In this document: piece by piece, positions 1 through 5,533 of the stretch
Numbering within the stretch: the stretch's first letter is position 1
Layout: every line of letters starts with the position of its first letter
Origin: CAYOEZ01 sp964402955
GTDB taxonomy: Bacteria; Chloroflexota; DTOL01; DAOUCN01
Assembly (NCBI GenBank): GCA_964402955.1
Contig: CAYOEZ010000167.1
Coordinates: 1 to 11,056, forward strand
Reading direction: 5' to 3'
DNA: 11,056 nucleotides
Translations under genes and position numbers: made by a program
The notes under the pieces: model-generated
Told to the model about the DNA's origin: nothing
Seen by the model: only the letters and a program-made list of their open reading frames with translations
Databases searched by the model: none

Positions 1-923
1 ACAAGTTGACGTACGCCGGCAATCCGGACAACCTGAAGGACATCGCAGGCGACAAGCGATACACATTTGTGCTGGGCGACATCTGTGACGCGCCCCTCGT
101 GCAGAAGACGATTCGCGAGCATCAGATCGACGCCATCGTCAACTTCGCCGCCGAGACGCACGTGGACCGCTCCATCATGGAGCCGGACGCCTTCATCAAG
201 ACCGACGTCTACGGTACCTACGTCCTGCTCGAGGCTGCCCGCGCACTCGGTGTGGAGCGCTATCATCAGGTCAGCACCGACGAGGTGTATGGCGCCGTGC
301 TCGAAGGCTCCTCGCGCGAGACAGACCCGCTGCAACCGCGCAGCCCCTATTCAGCCAGCAAGGCCGGCGGCGACCTGCTCGTCAACTCCTACTTCGTCAC
401 CTACGGCGTCAAGACCACGCTAACGCGCGGTTCCAACAACATCGGCCCCTACCAGTATCCGGAAAAAGCCGTCCCCCTCTTCGTCACCAACGCTATCGAC
501 GACCTGCCGATTCCCATTTACGGCGATGGCCGCCAGCAGCGCGACTACCAGTATGTCCTCGATCACTGCGAAGGCATAGACGTGGTGTTGCACAAGGGGA
601 CGCCCGGTGAGATCTACAACGTCGGCAGTGGGGTCGAAACACGCAACATCGACATGGCCCGCCTCATGCTCAAGCTCCTGGGCAAGCCGGAGAGCCTGAT
701 CCGTCACGTCACTGACCGCCCCGGCCATGACCGCCGCTACTCCATCGATTGCAGCAAGCTGCACGCCCTGGGCTGGCGCTCGCGCCATTCCTTCGAACAG
801 GCGCTGGAAAAGACCGTGCGTTGGTACGTCGATAATGAGTGGTGGTGGCGCAAGATCAAGAGCGGCGACTACATGGCCTACTACAAAAAGTGGTACGGCG
901 AGCGCTTGCAGCAAGCAACCTGA
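1..923 (+). CDS. rfbB: dTDP-glucose 4,6-dehydratase, 3' part (5' end outside window)
   Basis: Cytosolic extended short-chain dehydrogenase/reductase that converts dTDP-glucose to dTDP-4-keto-6-deoxyglucose, the second step towards dTDP-rhamnose and other deoxysugars of the cell surface. The frame is open from base 3, where the residues read KLTYAGNPDNL, the classic post-Rossmann segment (DKLTYAGN). The TTG at 6 is therefore an internal Leu codon, and the start with its TGxxGFIG motif lies left of the window. Visible family motifs are STDEVYG (273-293), which carries catalytic acid residues, and the Y-x3-K pair in YSASK (348-362). Also present are the NNIGPYQ/PEKAVPLF stretch, the substrate-binding RDYQYV-x-DHCEGID segment, and a C-terminal W..KI..GDYMAYYKKWYGERL tail. 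Length from here to the stop is normal for the family. No partner deoxysugar genes are in the window, and the gene is separated from the next one by about 560 bases. Family assignment is secure; the exact deoxysugar pathway cannot be seen. Confidence 0.95.
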   Translation, partial: KLTYAGNPDNLKDIAGDKRYTFVLGDICDAPLVQKTIREHQIDAIVNFAAETHVDRSIMEPDAFIKTDVYGTYVLLEAARALGVERYHQVSTDEVYGAVLEGSSRETDPLQPRSPYSASKAGGDLLVNSYFVTYGVKTTLTRGSNNIGPYQYPEKAVPLFVTNAIDDLPIPIYGDGRQQRDYQYVLDHCEGIDVVLHKGTPGEIYNVGSGVETRNIDMARLMLKLLGKPESLIRHVTDRPGHDRRYSIDCSKLHALGWRSRHSFEQALEKTVRWYVDNEWWWRKIKSGDYMAYYKKWYGERLQQAT

Positions 924-1194
924 GCACGCGCGTGAGACCGTCGATGGCATATTCAAGTTTGCCAAGTGCGGTGAATCGCAGCACGCTCGCCTGTATCTCA
1001 GCAACGGCGTGTTGAAGCACGTTTATGGCTTCCGCAGCCAGGGACAGAGCGCCACAGGCGCGCCACGCGAGATCACGCCGCCCCCTGACAGCCTCACGAT
1101 CCTGCGACCGTCAAGTGATACGGAAAGATACGCGCAAATCCGATTTTCCCTGCGTACCTTCCTTCACCGAACGTGCGTTATATGTTGCGTCCGG
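924..1194. other. intergenic stretch without a supported gene
   Basis: About 270 bases after the dehydratase stop. Open frames run through it, for example the out-of-frame continuation of the preceding gene up to 1278. They lack ribosome-binding sites and recognisable protein sequence, and their composition is Arg/Ser/Pro-rich, as expected for shadow frames in G+C-rich DNA. I see no tRNA, insertion sequence or clear promoter. A weak TTATAT (1178-1183) lies just before the hairpin array but has no convincing -35 partner. Confidence 0.6.
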
Positions 1195-1220
1195 CACGGT
1201 ATGGAGACAAACGTACCGTG
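1195..1220 (+). repeat. inverted repeat / hairpin 1 of array
   Basis: CACGGTA (1195-1201) and TACCGTG (1214-1220) are perfect 7-bp complements separated by 12 nt. This is the first of three hairpins in a row. Immediately 3' of it, TGGGCAG (1221-1227) is complementary to the loop of hairpin 2. Confidence 0.55.
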
Positions 1221-1228
1221 TGGGCAGA

Positions 1229-1267
1229 CCGGTTGCCCCCTCTCCCTGCCCAGAGACAGGCAACCGG
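1229..1267 (+). repeat. inverted repeat / hairpin 2, possible pseudoknot loop
   Basis: CCGGTTGCC (1229-1237) pairs perfectly with GGCAACCGG (1259-1267), giving 9 bp. Inside it a second short stem is possible (TCTC 1241-1244 with GAGA 1253-1256). The apical CTGCCCA (1246-1252) is complementary to TGGGCAG (1221-1227), just upstream of the stem, so an H-type pseudoknot of up to 7 bp is possible. The complementarity is seen directly; folding and transcription are inferred. Confidence 0.6.
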
Positions 1268-1276
1268 CTCTTCTTT

Positions 1277-1324
1277 GAGGGCTGGCGTCCGTGATGTTAC
1301 CCAACATCACAGGCGCCAGCCCTC
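1277..1324 (+). terminator. long hairpin 3, terminator-like, weak T tract
   Basis: Arms 1277-1298 and 1303-1324 form a 22-position stem with one C/A mismatch and one G-T wobble, closed by the 4-nt loop ACCC. The outer 11 bp (GAGGGCTGGCG with CGCCAGCCCTC) and the inner 8 bp (GTGATGTT with AACATCAC) are perfect. Only a broken T tract follows (GTCTTTG), so it is at best an imperfect intrinsic terminator. It could end transcripts from the dehydratase side before the promoter at 1430. It could equally be a dispersed palindromic element or part of a structured RNA. Confidence 0.55.
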
Positions 1325-1388
1325 CGTCTTTGTCACGGACGCCCCCACTCTTCCGCCTCCGTCCGCGGCGCCCTCACTAACGAACTCA

Positions 1389-1428
1389 TCAATAAAGTTA
1401 ATCAAGGACTCAATAAACTCAAAGGACT
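1389..1428 (+). promoter_or_regulatory. direct repeats upstream of the -35 box, candidate operator
   Basis: TCAATAAA occurs exactly at 1389-1396 and 1410-1417, with starts 21 bp apart or two helical turns. AAGGACT occurs at 1404-1410 and 1422-1428, and AATCAAG at 1400-1406 and 1435-1441. The block is A+T-rich in a G+C-rich region and abuts the -35 hexamer, which suits a regulator site or an UP-like element. The binding protein is unknown; the DUF2089 protein encoded immediately downstream is one candidate. Confidence 0.4.
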
Positions 1429-1429
1429 A

Positions 1430-1458
1430 TTGACAATCAAGCAATTTTATGATATGCT
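1430..1458 (+). promoter_or_regulatory. sigma70-type promoter for the DUF2089 gene
   Basis: A consensus -35 TTGACA (1430-1435), a 17-bp spacer and a -10 TATGCT (1453-1458) place the predicted transcript start near 1465. This gives a leader of about 18 nt containing AAGGAG (1470-1475), 7 nt before the ATG at 1483. It is the clearest promoter in the window and probably drives at least the first genes of the co-directional run. Confidence 0.8.
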
Positions 1459-1482
1459 TTTGTTGTTCTAAGGAGACATAGC

Positions 1483-1866
1483 ATGTTTCAAGTCATTGGA
1501 TCATGTCCCGTGTGCGGTGAAGCGCTCCAGGTGACCCGGCTGCACTGCCCCAACTGCGATAGCGCGGTCGAGGGGACGTTCTCGCTCGGCCTCTTCCACC
1601 GGCTCAGCCGTGAGCAGATGCAGTTTGTGGAAGTGTTCATCAAGAACCGTGGCAGCCTGAAGGACATCGGACTGGAACTGAGCATGTCGTACCCGACAGT
1701 GGTCAAAGGGCTGAACGACGTTCTGATCGCTCTCGGCTTCGCCGATCGCGTGAAGCCCGCCGAAGAGCCGACCGTCAGCGCCGAACAGCGCCGTGAGATA
1801 CTCGAACGGCTGGCGCGCGGCGAGCTGGGCGCCGACGACGCGGCGCGGCAGTTGCGTGGCAGGTGA
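1483..1866 (+). CDS. DUF2089 family protein (zinc ribbon, HTH, SHOCT-like tail)
   Basis: Predicted cytosolic DNA-binding regulator of 127 aa, normal for DUF2089 proteins. Residues 8-25 form a zinc ribbon with two CxxC knuckles (C8, C11, C22, C25). Residues about 40-86 form the conserved core, with the FIKNRGSLKDIGLELSMSYP segment (52-71) and following helix resembling a sigma-region-4-like helix-turn-helix. Residues 101-126 (REILERLARGELGADDAARQL in its core) form a bihelical SHOCT-like tail, separated by an acidic/proline linker (91-97). The start is fixed by AAGGAG 7 nt upstream and a consensus promoter. The gene leads the run, and its position next to repeats at the promoter suggests autoregulation. 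That is inference, as the function of DUF2089 proteins is not established. Family call is secure; target genes are unknown. Confidence 0.9.
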   Translation: MFQVIGSCPVCGEALQVTRLHCPNCDSAVEGTFSLGLFHRLSREQMQFVEVFIKNRGSLKDIGLELSMSYPTVVKGLNDVLIALGFADRVKPAEEPTVSAEQRREILERLARGELGADDAARQLRGR

Positions 1867-1906
1867 GCGACGGATCTCATGGGATACGTGACAGGCTGAC
1901 AGCACC

Positions 1907-1911
1907 AGGAG
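1907..1911 (+). promoter_or_regulatory. ribosome-binding site deciding the start at 1918
   Basis: AGGAG ends directly before the ATG at 1912, too close to use that codon. It is 6 nt from the ATG at 1918, which is therefore the likely start of the acetyltransferase. Confidence 0.7.
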
Positions 1912-1917
1912 ATGCAC

Positions 1918-2907
1918 ATGACCGTCTTGGTCTTGGAGCGCGACATCGAGCGAGATGGCGGACTGCGTCCACTGGACGTTCTGCGTGATCTCGACGGAGT
2001 CGGCCATCTGATTGACGTGACCTTTGCCGAGGACATGGCCCAGGATGGCGCCAGCGTCCACAGCGACCTGGCTATGCTATCGGCGACCAGCCCGCTGCTC
2101 TGGCTGCTGCGCAATATCAGCAGCGAGATGCGCGATTCGTTGGATGGATTTGTCTGGGCTGAGGACGGCCGCATTGTCGGCAATGCCACCCTGGCGCGCG
2201 ACGATCCAGAGCGCCATGTTTGGACGATCTCCAACGTTGCTGTCCATCCCGACTACCTCCGCCGTGGCATTGGGCGGGCGCTCATGGACGCCTGTCTGGA
2301 GCGCGTGGAGCAACGTGGCGGCGGACAGGCTGTGCTCGAGGTGAAAGCTGCCAACACGCCGGCATACGACCTCTATCGCAGGCTTGGCTTTCAGTTCGTC
2401 GATGGCACAGTCACGGCCCGTCATCCAGGACGGCCAACCCAACCCTTGCCGTATGCGCCGAGCGTGCGGCGACTGCGTGTCGCGGAATGGCGCAAGGTGT
2501 ATGACCTGGCGCGCAGCACACGCGCGCCCCTGGCCAATCGTATCAATCCGCTGCGAGAGCAAGACTACGCGCAGACCATTGCCCGCCGCATCACAGACGG
2601 CCTCAGCGATTTCTGGCAGCAGGAGGAGCGCTATTGGCTGGCGCTTGAGGACGGCGCCGACCTGCGCGGCGCGGTGCGCGTGCATGCGCGACGTTTTGGC
2701 GGCAACAGCGCCAACATTATCATCTCCCCTTATGAACGCAACTATGTTGAAGAGGCTCTGATCCAGGCCACGCTGGCAGCGTGCGGTGCAGCGGGTCGCG
2801 GCATAACAGCACACGTCGGCACAAGCGAAGTTGCAGCCCAGGCGGTCCTGTGGCAGCATGGCTTCACCGAGGTACGGCACCTGCACCGGCTCATGAAAGA
2901 AGTCTAG
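1918..2907 (+). CDS. tandem-GNAT N-acetyltransferase
   Basis: Predicted cytosolic acyl-CoA-dependent N-acetyltransferase of 329 aa with two GNAT-type halves. The N-terminal half (about 60-155) has the acetyl-CoA-binding motif A: VAVHPDYLRRGIGRAL at 107-122, matching the R-x-x-G-x-G/A pyrophosphate loop. It is followed by a motif-B-like stretch, with an A-x-x-L-Y-x-x-x-G-F pattern near 150. The C-terminal half (about 180-329) keeps the fold pattern (IIISPYERNYVEEALIQATL, then a final LWQHGF) but lacks a clear motif A, so it looks degenerate. Two-domain GNATs such as mycothiol synthase show the same architecture, although nothing here points to mycothiol. The start at 1918 is chosen by the AGGAG 6 nt upstream. 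It lies 51 bp after the DUF2089 gene without a visible terminator, so the two are probably co-transcribed. Substrate unknown. Confidence 0.85.
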   Translation: MTVLVLERDIERDGGLRPLDVLRDLDGVGHLIDVTFAEDMAQDGASVHSDLAMLSATSPLLWLLRNISSEMRDSLDGFVWAEDGRIVGNATLARDDPERHVWTISNVAVHPDYLRRGIGRALMDACLERVEQRGGGQAVLEVKAANTPAYDLYRRLGFQFVDGTVTARHPGRPTQPLPYAPSVRRLRVAEWRKVYDLARSTRAPLANRINPLREQDYAQTIARRITDGLSDFWQQEERYWLALEDGADLRGAVRVHARRFGGNSANIIISPYERNYVEEALIQATLAACGAAGRGITAHVGTSEVAAQAVLWQHGFTEVRHLHRLMKEV

Positions 2908-2924
2908 TATGAGAATAGTCGTGC

Positions 2925-2960
2925 CAGAGTTCCGATCTCTTCGGAGAGATCGGAACTCTG
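2925..2960 (+). terminator. perfect 16-bp palindrome, terminator-like hairpin
   Basis: Arms 2925-2940 and 2945-2960 are exact complements around the 4-nt TCGG (stem ends CAGAG...CTCTG). It sits 17 bases after the acetyltransferase stop. Downstream there is only GCTTTCC, not a T tract, so intrinsic termination would be weak. It may act as a partial terminator, a 3'-end stabiliser, or a palindromic repeat. It marks the widest gap (153 bp) inside the run. Confidence 0.6.
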
Positions 2961-3060
2961 AGGTCGCTTTCCTCCGTGGTGTGGGCCACGGCGCATGGCG
3001 ACTAGCTTGTTTGGGAGACAAGACCGTTATCGGTTGACGGTGAGATCAAGGAGAAAGACA

Positions 3061-4047
3061 ATGGCAGAGACGAATGAGCAGCGCTATGAACAGACATTCT
3101 CGGTTGGCGACCATGCCGACGTGACTCTGCGCAATGTGCGCGGTGGCGTGGAGATCATTGGCTGGAACCAGCCCCAGGTCAGTGTCATGGCGCTCAAAAA
3201 ACTCGGCACTGAGTGGGGCGCGCGCGAGAGCTTCGACGCCACCGCTGTGGAGATGGAACAGGACGGAGCGCATGTGCGCATACGCACCCATCGCCACGGC
3301 GACGGCGGCATCTTCGGCTGGATGGGCATTGGCCGCACACCCCCTGCCGTGTTCTACACCATCAAGGTCCCGGTCAGCAGCGACCTATCGGTGCGCACGG
3401 TCAACGGCCCCCTGCATGTGGCAGACATCATCGGCGCGGTCTATCTGCGCACTGTCGAAGGCGACATCACCATCAACCGGGTCAGTGGGCAGATCATCAC
3501 CAGCGGGGTAGACGCCGCCATTCGCGGCAGCGAGATCGGCGGTACCGTTGGCGCCAAGACCGTGTCGGGCAGTGTCACCCTGACACAGAGCAAGTTGACG
3601 TCGTTCTGGTTGAAGGCTGTCAGCGGCGACGCTACGATCGAGACCACACTGGACCCATCTGGCACATATCTCACTGCCTCCGTCGACGGCTCGTTCCATC
3701 TGAGCGTGCCGCCAGACAGCCGCGCCTCGGTCGAGATGAGATCCGTCAGCGGCAGCGCATCCTGTTCACTGCCCTGCAACATCCTCGAACAACGGCGCGG
3801 CCACTGGCAGGCGACGGTCAATGGCGGCGGCGCTGCTGTCTCACTGAAGACGGTGAGCGGCAACCTCACCATCGTTCCCGCCACGAACCTGGCCAGCGCC
3901 GTTGCTCCTGCGCCCCAGGCTGCGCCCGCGCCGAGCGCTGCTAGCCGCGACTGGCCGGAGATGTCGATTCTAAAATCTGTGGAGACAGGCGAATTGACGG
4001 TTGAGCAGGCCATTGCCCGACTGGCGCAGCTTGACAGAGGGGCATAG
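3061..4047 (+). CDS. DUF4097 ('toastrack') protein with C-terminal SHOCT-like module
   Basis: 328-aa protein. Residues about 10-278 are a repetitive beta-rich DUF4097 domain (also called putative adhesin or toastrack). They show the usual opening V-T-L-R-N-V-R-G-G-V-E-I-I-G-W and serial turns such as TVNGPL, TVEGDI, TVSGSV, AVSGDA, SVSGSA and TVSGNL. An Ala/Pro-rich linker (about 281-297) leads to a SHOCT-like tail at 300-324 (SILKSVETGELTVEQAIARL in its core). I see no signal peptide or membrane helix, so it is predicted cytosolic. The ATG at 3061 is chosen over the in-frame ATG at 2995 because AAGGAG (3048-3053) lies 7 nt upstream of it and the domain begins right after. In Firmicute YvlB/LiaX proteins, linked to envelope stress, a similar module lies at the N-terminus; here the order is reversed. 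It is followed by an MFS gene 37 bp downstream. A role as a sensor or scaffold is inferred. Confidence 0.85.
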   Translation: MAETNEQRYEQTFSVGDHADVTLRNVRGGVEIIGWNQPQVSVMALKKLGTEWGARESFDATAVEMEQDGAHVRIRTHRHGDGGIFGWMGIGRTPPAVFYTIKVPVSSDLSVRTVNGPLHVADIIGAVYLRTVEGDITINRVSGQIITSGVDAAIRGSEIGGTVGAKTVSGSVTLTQSKLTSFWLKAVSGDATIETTLDPSGTYLTASVDGSFHLSVPPDSRASVEMRSVSGSASCSLPCNILEQRRGHWQATVNGGGAAVSLKTVSGNLTIVPATNLASAVAPAPQAAPAPSAASRDWPEMSILKSVETGELTVEQAIARLAQLDRGA

Positions 4048-4084
4048 CTGCCCAGAACACAGAATTCGGAGAGAGCGAAGAAGA

Positions 4085-5533
4085 ATGTCATCGTCCTCGC
4101 CAGTATATGAGGCGCCACCGCATGGTTTTCGTACATTCTTGATCGTCTGGGTCACACAATCAGTGTCTGTGTTTGGCAGCGCGCTCACGTTCTTTGCCCT
4201 GACTATTTGGCTGACGCAGGTGCTCTACCCAACGGCCGAGCAGAGGCCACAGCTCGCCCTGGCGCTTTCGGCGGTCAGCCTGGCCTTTGGCATTCCAATC
4301 ATCTTTGGCGCGCCGATCGCTGGTGCATGGGCCGATCGCCACGACCGCAAGCTCACTATGATGGCCATGGATGTCGGCAACGGCGTCGTGAGCGCGCTCA
4401 CGGCGCTGCTCATCGCCCTTGGTCTTATGCAGTTGTGGATGCTGGTGATCATCCTCGTGGCGTCGTCCATTCTGACGGCATTTCACAGTTCAGCATTCGA
4501 TACATCCTATGCCATGATCGTGCCGGAGCATCAACTGCCGCGCGCCAATGGCATGATGCAGACAATGTGGTCGCTATCGGGCATCCTGTCGCCCGCGCTT
4601 GCCGCGACGATCATCTCGCTGCCGGGTCTGGCGCGCCAGGGCTTGCTGCCGTCGGGCATCAGCACATACCTGGGCAGCCTGCGCGATGGGGCGCCGCTGG
4701 CTATCGCGGTTGACGCGATTACCTTCTTCCTGGCAGCGGCGACGCTGGTCTTTCTTCACGTCCCGTCGCCAAAACGAAGCGATCTACGAGATGAAAACGG
4801 CAGGCACAAGACAAGCCTCCTGGCCGATGTCAAGGAAGGCGCACTCTACATCTGGCATCGACGGCCGCTGCTCTGGTTGCTCGCCACCTTCACCGTCGCC
4901 AACTTCGTCAGTGGGCCGCTGGAGATATTCGTGCCGCTCATGCTCAAGTTCAATCTGGCAGCAGACTGGGGCGCGCGGGGACTCACCTTCGAGACCGCGC
5001 TGGCGTTCCTCAATACTATGTTCGGCATTGGCGGCGTGGTCGGCGGCGTATTGGTCAGCGCCTGGGGCGGGCTGAAGAAGCGGCGGGTCTATGGCGTGGT
5101 CGTGGCCTTGATTATCTCGGGGCTGGCACAGATTGTCTTCGGCCTGTCGTCGCTCTTCTATCTCACGGCGGCCATGGCATTCGTGTGGACAATGATGATG
5201 CCGGTCATGAATTCGCATTCGCAGACCATCTGGCAGACGCAGACGCCGCGCGAGCTGCAAGGACGCGTCTTCTCCGTCCGGCGCCTGATCGCGCAGTTCT
5301 CAGGCCCGCTGAGCGTAGCGCTGGCCGGCATTGTGGGCGGCATCTTCAATCCCGGTGTCGTGCTTGCCGTCCTGGGCGGCCTACTGGTTATCTTCTGCGT
5401 GGGGCAGATGTTCAATCCATATCTGCTACGGGTGGAAGATCGAGACTATCTTGAGGGACTGGCGGCCAATGCCGTGACCGAAAAGCCAGTGGCGATAGTA
5501 GAGGCTCGCCCCGAAGAAGGAAGGCTGTCGTGA
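4085..5533 (+). CDS. MFS transporter, first of a coupled pair
   Basis: Integral membrane secondary transporter of 482 aa, predicted with about 12 transmembrane helices, resembling the MFS_3/EntS-like efflux branch. The first helix is at about 17-43 and the long hydrophobic loop-helix at about 62-80. The MFS motif A follows as GAWADRHDRK at 80-89, with the D84-R85-x-D-R88-K89 signature between helices 2 and 3. A longer central loop (about 200-215 and 225-262) separates the two six-helix halves. The ATG at 4085 is preferred over upstream in-frame codons (from 4001) that overlap the preceding gene; the ribosome-binding site is weak (GGAG 4068-4071). Its stop overlaps the start of the next MFS gene by 4 bp. 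Direction (probably efflux) and substrate are inferred only from family. Confidence 0.85.
   Translation: MSSSSPVYEAPPHGFRTFLIVWVTQSVSVFGSALTFFALTIWLTQVLYPTAEQRPQLALALSAVSLAFGIPIIFGAPIAGAWADRHDRKLTMMAMDVGNGVVSALTALLIALGLMQLWMLVIILVASSILTAFHSSAFDTSYAMIVPEHQLPRANGMMQTMWSLSGILSPALAATIISLPGLARQGLLPSGISTYLGSLRDGAPLAIAVDAITFFLAAATLVFLHVPSPKRSDLRDENGRHKTSLLADVKEGALYIWHRRPLLWLLATFTVANFVSGPLEIFVPLMLKFNLAADWGARGLTFETALAFLNTMFGIGGVVGGVLVSAWGGLKKRRVYGVVVALIISGLAQIVFGLSSLFYLTAAMAFVWTMMMPVMNSHSQTIWQTQTPRELQGRVFSVRRLIAQFSGPLSVALAGIVGGIFNPGVVLAVLGGLLVIFCVGQMFNPYLLRVEDRDYLEGLAANAVTEKPVAIVEARPEEGRLS

Noticed and set aside
420..1004. Long minus-strand frames here and opposite most genes
   Set aside because: They mirror the codon pattern of well-supported + strand genes and carry no motifs or ribosome-binding sites.
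1195..1342. CRISPR array or insertion-sequence ends
   Set aside because: The stems differ from each other in sequence and length. There are no regular direct repeats with spacers, no transposase frame, and no target-site duplication that I can see.
1025..1433. Open frames of 86-183 codons across the gene-free region
   Set aside because: No ribosome-binding sites, Arg/Ser/Pro-rich shadow-like composition, overlap with the hairpin array, and no recognisable protein motif.
2930..2956. TTCCGATCT inside the palindrome, resembling the end of a sequencing adapter
   Set aside because: The match is short, and the flanking bases differ from the adapter on both sides. The surrounding 36 bp form an exact palindrome between two real genes, so contamination is not supported.
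2995..3060. Upstream ATG as start of the DUF4097 protein (22 extra residues)
   Set aside because: No ribosome-binding site there, whereas AAGGAG lies 7 nt before the ATG at 3061 and the domain starts immediately after it.
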